This document shows positions 16,063-23,178 of a DNA stretch of 34,594 nucleotides, piece after piece. The stretch is from contig JAPORH010000140.1 of assembly GCA_026710325.1 (NCBI GenBank), positions 1 to 34,594 on the forward strand, given 5' to 3'. The translations under genes were made by a program, and so were the position numbers. The stretch's first letter is position 1; each line of letters opens with the position of its first letter. A model generated the notes under the pieces. It was not told the origin of the DNA and did not search any database. It worked only from the letters and a program-made list of their open reading frames with translations. The stretch comes from Litoreibacter sp. (GTDB taxonomy: Bacteria > Pseudomonadota > Alphaproteobacteria > Rhodobacterales > Rhodobacteraceae).

Positions 16063-17028
16063 TCAAACTGTCCAGGGAAGGCGGTCAAGATCGACATTGC
16101 CGCCGGTGATGATGACGCCGACGCGCTTGCCGGCGAAATATTCAGGGTTCTTCAAGATGCAGGCCAAAGGCACCGCGCAGGAGGCCTCCATGACGATCCG
16201 CAGATGCTTCCAGGTGATCTTCATTGCGTCGATGATCTCCTCCTCGGACGCAGTAAAAATCTCGGTCACATGGTTGGAGACGAAATGCCAGGTCCGCTCT
16301 TTCAGGGGCACAAGCAGCCCATCTGCAATGGTCTTTGGCGCATCATCGGCGATGATGTAGCCCGCCTTGAAACTGCGATAGGCGTCATCTGCCTGCTCTG
16401 GCTCGGCTGCAATGATTTGCACTTCAGGCGCTAGGGTAGACAGGGTCAAACAAGTCCCAGAGATCATGCCACCGCCGCCGATCGGTGCAACCATCATGTC
16501 GAGCCCGTCAGTTTGCTCCATGAATTCCTTCGAGCAAGTCCCCTGCCCCGCGATCACGCGCGGGTCATTGTAAGGGTGTACGAAATCGCCACCCGTGGCC
16601 GCCTGCACATTGGCAAACGTCGCTTCGCGCGACGTCGTGGAGGGCTCGCATTCAGTGATGACACCACCGTAGCGGCGCACAGTGTCCTTCTTCGCCTGTG
16701 GTGCAGTGCGAGGCATAACGACGTTGCACGGAATACCACGGCGCATCGCAGCGTAGCTGAGGCAGGAAGCATGATTGCCTGAGGAATGCGTTGCAACGCC
16801 AAGCTTGGCTTGCTCATCATCGAGGCCAAATACCGCGTTCGTTGCACCGCGCACTTTGAACGCTCCGGGCTCTTGAAAGTTCTCGCATTTGAAAAACAGC
16901 TGCGCGCCGGTGAGTTCATTCAGGTGGGCCGAAGTGCGCACCGGTGTGCGATTGATATGCGGCTTGATGCGCTCATGCGCTTCGAGCATGTCGTCATAGG
17001 TTGGGATATCGGTGATCATGTCCTTCAT
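16063..17028 (-). CDS. bhcB: erythro-beta-hydroxyaspartate dehydratase
   Basis: A 321-residue fold-type II PLP enzyme of the serine/threonine dehydratase family. The PLP lysine is Lys58 in EPGAFKVRG, the substrate loop is SSGNH at 82-86, and the phosphate-binding glycine loop is GGGG at 184-187. BhcB removes water from beta-hydroxyaspartate to give iminosuccinate, which is passed to BhcD before it hydrolyses to oxaloacetate and ammonia. The ATG shares one base with the bhcA stop (TAATG). It was probably annotated historically as threonine ammonia-lyase. No regulatory ACT domain is present, which fits a catabolic enzyme. Confidence 0.93.
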   Translation of the reverse strand: MKDMITDIPTYDDMLEAHERIKPHINRTPVRTSAHLNELTGAQLFFKCENFQEPGAFKVRGATNAVFGLDDEQAKLGVATHSSGNHASCLSYAAMRRGIPCNVVMPRTAPQAKKDTVRRYGGVITECEPSTTSREATFANVQAATGGDFVHPYNDPRVIAGQGTCSKEFMEQTDGLDMMVAPIGGGGMISGTCLTLSTLAPEVQIIAAEPEQADDAYRSFKAGYIIADDAPKTIADGLLVPLKERTWHFVSNHVTEIFTASEEEIIDAMKITWKHLRIVMEASCAVPLACILKNPEYFAGKRVGVIITGGNVDLDRLPWTV

Positions 17029-18218
17029 TACGCGGCCTCCGACAGGGTTGTTGAGTTTCCTTGGCGATAAATTTCTTGCGCGGCCGCAACACCGGAGCCG
17101 AGTGTAATGTCGAGCCCGAGATCGGCCATAACCATCTCCGCCGTGGCGATACCGCTCAGCGTCATTACATCTGTAAGACTGCCCAGATGTCCAATGCGGA
17201 AGACCTTTCCGGCGACATCGCCGAGCCCCGCGCCGAAGGCCACTCCATAGGCGCTATCCGCGTGGGAGACGATGCGACCCGCATCAAACCCAGCCGGCGT
17301 CATGATTGCCGTCACCGTGTCAGAATAGAGCTCCGGACGGGTCGCGCAGACCTCCATCCCCCAGGCTGCGACCGCCGCGCGAACGCCCTTGGCGATGCGG
17401 GTGTGGCGGGCAAATACCTGATCAAGCCCTTCTTCCATGAGCATGTCGCAGGCCTCTTTCAAACCGTTCAACATGCCCACGGACGGCGTGTAGGGATAGC
17501 CGCCAGACGCATAGCTCGCAGCCATATCCTGAATGTTAAAATACCCGCGCGGCAAGCCGCCCTGTTCGGTCGCCTTCATCGCCTTGGGCGAGAAGGCGGC
17601 GATGCCAAGACCCGCAGGCAACATAAAGCCTTTTTGAGAGCCTGTGACCGCTACATCCACCCCCCAAAGATCAAAGTGGAAATCCATCGACCCGATTGAA
17701 CTGACGCCATCAACAAAGAGCAATGCAGGATGGTCTGCGCTTTCAAGCGCCAACCGAACGGCGCTCACGTCCGACTTCACACCTGTTGCGGTCTCGTTGT
17801 GCGTCACCAGTACGGCTTTGATCTTGTTTTCTTTGTCAGCAGCCAGCTGCTCGGCCGCCCAATCTGTCGCAAAGCCCTCGCCCCAAGTCACGTCCTTCGA
17901 GATGACGTTGAGCCCGAAGTCGCGGCACATTTTGATCCACTTCTGGCTGAACATCCCGTTGCGCACGGCCAAGACGGTGTCGCCCGGGTTAAGTGTATTG
18001 GCGATTGCCGTCTCCCAGCCGCCCGTCCCGGTTGAGGGAAAAATAAACACTTCGGCCACACGCGACTTAAGCACGGCCTGCACACCGCTGCGCGCCGCAT
18101 TGAGCAGGCCAGGAAAGCTTGCCGAACGGTGATCCATAGTTGGCAGGTCGCAGGCACGCCGCAACGCTTCTGGCATATTGGTCGGTCCCGGAATGAACAC
18201 TGGGTTTTGCAAGCTCAT
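17028..18218 (-). CDS. bhcA: L-aspartate:glyoxylate aminotransferase
   Basis: A 396-residue class V (fold type I) aminotransferase that resembles serine-glyoxylate aminotransferase. The N-terminus 'NPVFIPGPTNMPE' and the PLP lysine Lys196 in TGSQKGFMLP are typical of that group. In the beta-hydroxyaspartate cycle it makes glycine from glyoxylate with aspartate as donor, releasing oxaloacetate as the net product. The start at MSLQNP follows a GGGAGA site and the frame upstream to 18275 is not needed. It is the first gene of bhcABCD and faces bhcR across an A+T-rich control region. Confidence 0.93.
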   Translation of the reverse strand: MSLQNPVFIPGPTNMPEALRRACDLPTMDHRSASFPGLLNAARSGVQAVLKSRVAEVFIFPSTGTGGWETAIANTLNPGDTVLAVRNGMFSQKWIKMCRDFGLNVISKDVTWGEGFATDWAAEQLAADKENKIKAVLVTHNETATGVKSDVSAVRLALESADHPALLFVDGVSSIGSMDFHFDLWGVDVAVTGSQKGFMLPAGLGIAAFSPKAMKATEQGGLPRGYFNIQDMAASYASGGYPYTPSVGMLNGLKEACDMLMEEGLDQVFARHTRIAKGVRAAVAAWGMEVCATRPELYSDTVTAIMTPAGFDAGRIVSHADSAYGVAFGAGLGDVAGKVFRIGHLGSLTDVMTLSGIATAEMVMADLGLDITLGSGVAAAQEIYRQGNSTTLSEAA

Positions 18219-18390
18219 AGTCTCATCTCCCTTTTCGATGTGATGGGTATACGCAGCCTGGCCACTAGGTCGCAATTTTTTTGAAATCTTTTTTCACAAA
18301 TGGAAACTCAGGGTAAAATTATTTATTTACATAGCGTTATATTTTTTCATATTGTAAAATTGTTTTTCATTTATAAAGATGAGAGAAAAA
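18219..18390. promoter_or_regulatory. A+T-rich divergent promoter region of bhcA and bhcR
   Basis: About 170 bases separate the two start codons. From about 18275 on the sequence is strikingly A+T-rich compared with the flanking genes. TTTTTCAT occurs at 18343-18350 and again at 18363-18370, exactly 20 bases (about two helical turns) apart, and a related TTTTTTCAC is at 18289-18297. An imperfect dyad TTACA...TGTAA spans about 18327-18357. These are candidate binding sites for BhcR, which in Paracoccus controls the bhc operon in response to glyoxylate. Which element is the operator is not established. Confidence 0.6.
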
Positions 18391-19209
18391 ATGAGTGAGC
18401 TTACACCCCGTCGCAGCCGGGGGCGGCCCAAGGCCTGGGACAGCAAAACCGAGCAGAACACCATTAAATCGCTTGATCGCGCAATGGAGGTGCTGGAGCA
18501 CCTCTCGACGCTGGCTGGGGCCACTCTGTCAGAGCTTGCGGGCGACCTCGATCAATCGCCAGCAACGGTCTACCGCGTTTTGGTGACGCTCGAAGGTCGC
18601 GGCTTGGTGGAATTCGACGCAGAAACGCAGCTTTGGCATGTCGGCGCACAGGCTTTTGTCGTGGGCGCGCGCTATCTTCGGCGTACCTCGCTTGTGGACA
18701 GGGCGACGCCCATTTTGCGCGCGTTAATGGGCGAGACTGGCGAGACGGCAAATCTTGCCGTCCCCAAGGACGGCACCGTTGTCTTTGTTAGCCAAGCGGA
18801 ATGCCACCATTCGATCCGCGCGTTTTTCCCACCCGGGTCCGCCTCGCCGATGCATGCCTCTGGGATAGGCAAAGCGCTCCTGTCCGAGATGCCGACAGCG
18901 ATGCTCGAACGCGTCATCACCTCTGGTGCGCTGGAGCGCTTCACCGAATACACGATGGACGACCCCGACACTCTTGTCGCTGAGCTGGAACGCACGCGCG
19001 CACGCGGCTTTGCCATAGACGACCAAGAGAAGAATATCGGGATGCGCTGCATCGCCTCGCCCGTGTTCAACTGGACAGGTGACGCTGTCGCGGGCATTTC
19101 GATATCGGGCCCGCTCGCGCGGATCGGGGACGGCGAGATACCGGGCCTCGCCGCATCAGTTATGAAAGCCGCGCGTGAATTGTCGGAGGCGCTAGGGGCA
19201 GAGCGCTAG
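18391..19209 (+). CDS. bhcR: IclR family regulator of the beta-hydroxyaspartate cycle
   Basis: A 272-residue IclR-type regulator with an N-terminal winged helix-turn-helix (about residues 25-85, with SELAGDLDQSPATVYRVLVT) and a C-terminal effector-binding domain (about 95-265, containing 'SPMHASGIGKALLSE' and 'GFAIDDQEKNIGMRCIASPV'). These two segments are the usual IclR ligand-pocket motifs. BhcR homologues bind the bhc promoter region and sense glyoxylate. The start at MSELTP is preceded by GAGAGA; an in-frame ATG at 18379 is the alternative. It is divergent from bhcA, the arrangement described for the Paracoccus cluster. Confidence 0.9.
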   Translation: MSELTPRRSRGRPKAWDSKTEQNTIKSLDRAMEVLEHLSTLAGATLSELAGDLDQSPATVYRVLVTLEGRGLVEFDAETQLWHVGAQAFVVGARYLRRTSLVDRATPILRALMGETGETANLAVPKDGTVVFVSQAECHHSIRAFFPPGSASPMHASGIGKALLSEMPTAMLERVITSGALERFTEYTMDDPDTLVAELERTRARGFAIDDQEKNIGMRCIASPVFNWTGDAVAGISISGPLARIGDGEIPGLAASVMKAARELSEALGAER

Positions 19210-19236
19210 GCCCTGCCCCAGCTGTTTCAAGCAGCA

Positions 19237-20679
19237 CTAGTCGCCATAGGCCACGGAAGGAAGCCACGTGGTCAGCGCCGGGAACTCGAAGACGATGAAG
19301 AGCCCGACGAGCTGCAAAATCACAAACGGGATAACGCCCTTGTAGATATGTGAAAGCGACACGCCAGGCGGGCAGACCCCTTTGAGATAGAAGAGCGCAA
19401 ACCCCACGGGCGGGGTCAGGAAGGATGTCTGCAACGTCACCGCCACAAGGATCGCGAACCAAACGACAGAGGGATCGCGCACCTGGTCGAAGCCCGGAAT
19501 GGCAAGATCGAGTGCCAGAATGATCGGCAGCATCAGCGGCATAATGATGATTGTGATCTCGATCCAGTCGAGCAGGAAGCCCAACAGGAACACGATGAAC
19601 AAAATAATGGCCACGGTGAGGTAAGGGTCCTCAAAAGCCGACAACACCAGATTCTGGACGATCTCATCCCCGCCATAGCGGCGCAGCACGAGCGCGAAGA
19701 AGTTTGCCGCGAGGAAGATACCCACAATGTAGCCAGCCGTATTGAGCGTCGAACGGCTCACGTCACGCAATACGCCGAAGCTCAGCTTTCCATTGGCCAA
19801 GGCCAGCAGGGTCGCCCCCATTGCGCCAAGGCCCGAGGCCTCTGTTGGTGTCGCATAACCTGCAAAGATCGACCCCAGCACGAGAAGGATCAGAAGCATC
19901 GGCGGCACGACGGCTAGCAACACCTCTTTCACCTCCGCCCAACCGACCGCTTCTGTTCGCTCAGGTGCAGGCATGGCAGATGGGTTGATGATGCCGTAGA
20001 TCACGATGAAAATGATGTAGAGGGCACCCAGCAGCAACCCCGGGAACAGCGCCCCCATGAACAAATCACCCAGAGAGATCGCAAGCTGGTCGGACATAAT
20101 CACCAGCATGATCGAGGGTGGGATCAGGATGCCCAAGGTCCCCGCGCTGGCGATTGTGCCTGTGGCAATGGGTTTCGAATAGTCCTGCTTCATCATTGCA
20201 GGCAGCGCCATCACGCCAAGAAGTGTCACTGAGGCCCCGATCACGCCAGTGGAGGCTGCCAGGATGATCCCGATCAGCAGCACGGTCAGCGACAGCCCGC
20301 CGCGCAAGCCCCCGAAGAGCTTTTGCATTGCATGCATCATGCGCTGCGCGACGCCGGACTGATCCAGCATAAGCCCCATGAAAATGAACATTGGCAACGC
20401 CACCAGCACCGGGTTTTGGACGATATTGCCAAACAACCGGGCAGAGAGTGCCTGCAGTCGTTGATAGTTTATCCCTGTGCGATCAAATTCGATAATGTCT
20501 CGCAGCTGCCCGCGGAAAGGGTCGAGGAAAAACTCGGCGATCAACACAAAGACAAGGCTGATCCCCACCAGTGCCATCGCAACCGGGATGCCGCGAAAGA
20601 GCATCCAGATAAAGCCAAGGAACATCGCCAGCACGGCGAATTCATTCAATGTCAGAAACTGACCGATAAAGCTCAACAT
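19237..20679 (-). CDS. dctM: TRAP transporter large permease (DctM family)
   Basis: A 480-residue membrane protein with about twelve to thirteen hydrophobic segments. It belongs to the DctM/SiaM large-subunit family, shown by 'PVLVALPMFIFMGLMLDQSG', 'GTLGILIPPSIMLVIMSDQL', 'GYATPTEASGLGAMGATLLA' and 'LTPPVGFALFYLKGV'. It imports an organic acid with a sodium gradient together with the small subunit and the periplasmic binding protein. A GGGGG ribosome site precedes the ATG and the gene is 11 bases after dctQ. Its 3' end converges on bhcR with a 27-base gap. Confidence 0.92.
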   Translation of the reverse strand: MLSFIGQFLTLNEFAVLAMFLGFIWMLFRGIPVAMALVGISLVFVLIAEFFLDPFRGQLRDIIEFDRTGINYQRLQALSARLFGNIVQNPVLVALPMFIFMGLMLDQSGVAQRMMHAMQKLFGGLRGGLSLTVLLIGIILAASTGVIGASVTLLGVMALPAMMKQDYSKPIATGTIASAGTLGILIPPSIMLVIMSDQLAISLGDLFMGALFPGLLLGALYIIFIVIYGIINPSAMPAPERTEAVGWAEVKEVLLAVVPPMLLILLVLGSIFAGYATPTEASGLGAMGATLLALANGKLSFGVLRDVSRSTLNTAGYIVGIFLAANFFALVLRRYGGDEIVQNLVLSAFEDPYLTVAIILFIVFLLGFLLDWIEITIIIMPLMLPIILALDLAIPGFDQVRDPSVVWFAILVAVTLQTSFLTPPVGFALFYLKGVCPPGVSLSHIYKGVIPFVILQLVGLFIVFEFPALTTWLPSVAYGD

Positions 20680-20690
20680 GGCTCAGCCCC

Positions 20691-21503
20691 CTATGCGCTT
20701 CGGCGGCCAAGCAGCCGGGCGGCACCGATCAGCACAAAAGTTGCGACAAGCGTGATGACGATGGTGTATTTGATTTCCCAATTGCCGAGGTCGAATTCGT
20801 CGAAGATCGGATGCCGACCGATTGCTCGGGTCTGGGTATCAGGTGGGCTGGTGAGGTAAATCGCCCACCAAATCACGTAAAACACGGCGAGGTTGACCAA
20901 GAACATGGTCGTCGGGAATGCATAGAGCAGCTTTCGCCAAAGAACGGGTTCGGTGAGTTGTGACAAGGCGCGCACATAGGCCGACCAAGCGGCAACCCCG
21001 ATGAGCAGGAAGCTCACATTCATCATGACCTTCAGGATCCAAAGGTTATGCAAACCGTTGGGGCTGCTGGAGCCTTCATCTGAGACCACAGACGCAATGG
21101 CGTAATGAATGGTGACGTCCCAGCATAGAATAATGAATGGCAGAAACAGCCAACCTAAAGCGATTGCGTCATAGACGCGTTTCTTGCGTTCAGGAAAGCC
21201 GTCATAAAAGATGTCGACGCGCACATGGCTGTTGGTCGTGACCGCATAAGCAATGCCGATCAACACGGCTGATCCGTACATCCACCATTGCAAATCGTCC
21301 ATCCACGCTTGGTTCCCAGGGCCGATGCCAGAACGTCCGAGTGTCCGCAGAACAACCTGCGTACAGATGACCAGCATAAGGAGCGGAAAGACCCACGCGA
21401 AAATGTTGGAGACAAAAACTGTAAACCGGTCGCCTTTATTGTGCTGATCTTTGCCAACCTCGCCCGGGTCCGTGACCGCTGCGACCATCTCTTCAGATTG
21501 CAT
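20691..21503 (-). CDS. dctQ: TRAP transporter small permease (DctQ family)
   Basis: A 270-residue protein with about four to five hydrophobic segments and a DctQ core (WMDDLQWWMYGSAVLIGIAY, then NSHVRVDIFYDGFPERKKR). It is longer than the usual 160-200 residues. The extra length is an N-terminal hydrophilic tail of about 25 residues and a C-terminal loop plus last membrane segment. The longer form is found with the mannitol/chloroaromatic and 2-oxo-acid TRAP subgroup. GGGAGG precedes the ATG. Two hairpins lie between this gene and dctP. Confidence 0.88.
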   Translation of the reverse strand: MQSEEMVAAVTDPGEVGKDQHNKGDRFTVFVSNIFAWVFPLLMLVICTQVVLRTLGRSGIGPGNQAWMDDLQWWMYGSAVLIGIAYAVTTNSHVRVDIFYDGFPERKKRVYDAIALGWLFLPFIILCWDVTIHYAIASVVSDEGSSSPNGLHNLWILKVMMNVSFLLIGVAAWSAYVRALSQLTEPVLWRKLLYAFPTTMFLVNLAVFYVIWWAIYLTSPPDTQTRAIGRHPIFDEFDLGNWEIKYTIVITLVATFVLIGAARLLGRRSA

Positions 21504-21540
21504 CTGCGCCTCCCAAAATTTCCCAATCGCATCTGCGATG

Positions 21541-21597
21541 TCTGACGCGCCCTCAACACGTCAGATGGACCGAGGCGACAAACGGATCGCCTCGGTC
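21541..21597 (-). promoter_or_regulatory. tandem intercistronic hairpins between dctP and dctQ
   Basis: Two adjacent perfect inverted repeats lie in the 119-base gap. GACCGAGGCGA (21568-21578) pairs with TCGCCTCGGTC (21587-21597) around an 8-base loop. TCTGACG (21541-21547) pairs with CGTCAGA (21559-21565) around an 11-base loop. Neither is followed by a T-run on the minus strand, so full termination is unlikely. They more probably protect the dctP message from 3' decay or attenuate read-through, giving more binding protein than permease. Confidence 0.65.
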
Positions 21598-21622
21598 ATT
21601 CTCTATGTCTTGATCAATGTGA

Positions 21623-22672
21623 TCAGTTGCGCGGACGCGGCAGATAGATGTTCTCGTTCCAGACTTTGTAGCCAGCGCGGAACTCTTGCAGATCATCCCA
21701 GACTTCTTTGAAGTAAGCGTCTTCGGCGGCTAGTTCGGCGGCAACCTCGTTCCAGGCGGACTCAAACGTGTCGAGCATTTCAGGCGACCACTGTTTGATG
21801 GTCACACCGTTGTTCTCGACATTGTCTTGCATCGCATCGAAATTGGTGGCCTCACCCTCAGCATAGTTGTCAGTGATGTTGGCCATGCAGGCGATCTCGA
21901 TCTGATTTTGCGAGATTTCGTCCAGGTCGTCCCAACGATCTTTGTTGATCAGCAGTTCGAACATGGTGGCGGGCTGGTGCCAGCCTGGGAAGTAGTTGAA
22001 CTTCGCAATGTTGTGGAAACCAAGACGCGCATCGATACGCGGCATCGAGAATTCGGTCGCGTCGATCGCGCCGCGCTCCAGGGCCGGGAAGATGTCGCCA
22101 CCTGCGAGCAGGGAGGTCGATACACCCAGACGCTGCATAACTTCCGCGCCGAGACCGAAGAAGCGCATGTTCAGACCTTCAAGGTCAGCCACGCCGTTGA
22201 TCTCGTTCTTGAACCAGCCAGAGGTTTCAGGCGCGATGATGCCACACGGGATCACGTGCACGTTGTAGCCGTTGTCGTCATACATGCGCTGGAACAGCGC
22301 GGCGCCGTCGTCATAGAGCATCCATGCCAGGAACTCGCCAGCTTCTGGGCCAAAAGGCACGGCAGCGAAGAGCGAAGCGGCGGGGATTTTACCCTGCCAA
22401 TAACCAGCAGTCGTGTAAGCCGCGTCGACCGAGCCATTTGAGACGGCGTCAAGCGCTTCAAGCGCCGGAACCAGTTCACCCGGGTCGAAATGCTCAAACT
22501 CGACATCGTTGGAGATTGAGTTCAGTTTCTCGGTGAAGCCCACGGCGGCGGTGCCAAGGATTGGCAGGTTCTTACCGAAGGCCGAAGTCATCTCGAATGT
22601 TTCCTGAGCGTTGGCCGTTGTCGCCATACCGAGCCTGAGTGCCGCCACGGCTGTCATTGTGCGAATAGTCAT
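21623..22672 (-). CDS. dctP: TRAP transporter periplasmic solute-binding protein (DctP/TakP-like)
   Basis: A 349-residue protein with an N-terminal signal peptide ending ATTANAQ. The signal core contains an arginine (VAALRLGMA), which is unusual for a hydrophobic segment. The mature part has DctP-family features, including an 'LEGLNMRFFGLGAEVMQRLG' stretch with the arginine that usually binds the ligand carboxylate and a 'DATEFSMPRIDARLGFHNIA' region typical of the 2-oxo-acid binding TakP and mannitol/chloroaromatic subgroup. GGGAGG supports the start; the frame extends upstream to 22747. The ligand is probably a short carboxylic acid. Because the operon adjoins the bhc cluster, glycolate, glyoxylate or a 2-oxo acid is a reasonable guess. 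Confidence 0.88.
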   Translation of the reverse strand: MTIRTMTAVAALRLGMATTANAQETFEMTSAFGKNLPILGTAAVGFTEKLNSISNDVEFEHFDPGELVPALEALDAVSNGSVDAAYTTAGYWQGKIPAASLFAAVPFGPEAGEFLAWMLYDDGAALFQRMYDDNGYNVHVIPCGIIAPETSGWFKNEINGVADLEGLNMRFFGLGAEVMQRLGVSTSLLAGGDIFPALERGAIDATEFSMPRIDARLGFHNIAKFNYFPGWHQPATMFELLINKDRWDDLDEISQNQIEIACMANITDNYAEGEATNFDAMQDNVENNGVTIKQWSPEMLDTFESAWNEVAAELAAEDAYFKEVWDDLQEFRAGYKVWNENIYLPRPRN

Positions 22673-23178
22673 ATGGTTCCTCCCGAAAGTTACTAATCGT
22701 GCATGCCAGATCTGGTAAAAATTTCTTACCAATTGGTGGGATAACACTTCGCAGATTTAATTGGAATACCCAATAGTGAGGAGAATTCAGGGCCTGCCCT
22801 GCTGTCTCCGCCCATCCGGGACTGCCGATCGCACTGAGCGCCGAAAGCCCCGTCTCGTTTCTGCTAAGCCCCCCAAAACCTCCATCAGACCCTTGCGTGC
22901 CAGTAGCTAGCACACTGAGACGATTTGTCGCTAGCTATTGGAAGAAATTAGTATCACCGAATGATGGTTGGAAATGGACTGCGACATACTGATGGGGCTA
23001 AGTATCTGTTTATTCTCGTGAAATTAAATTGCCGCCGCACTGCCTTTCCGAAAAATCTCTTGGAAAAATTCTGCTAATGCACTGCTTCCAGTGACGGGCA
23101 GTGGCGAGCCGACAACAGAATAGAAGAATGGGAGCAAAGGGTTTCGGCGGGCCAAGTCCAGGCCCGCCATTCACTCGA
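22673..23178. other. intergenic region upstream of dctP and downstream of the molybdenum hydroxylase
   Basis: About 500 bases without a convincing gene. The part near 22673-22900 should contain the dctP promoter. The middle (about 22920-23090) is A+T-richer than the flanks. I see no ORF with a ribosome site and no family match. The right end holds the hairpin listed separately. Confidence 0.4.
23146..23168 (-). terminator. hairpin after the molybdenum hydroxylase operon
   Basis: GGCGGGCC (23146-23153) pairs perfectly with GGCCCGCC (23161-23168) around a 7-base loop, 11 bases beyond the stop codon at 23179. Read on the minus strand only a broken pyrimidine tract follows, so it is a weak intrinsic terminator or a 3' protector. 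Confidence 0.55.
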
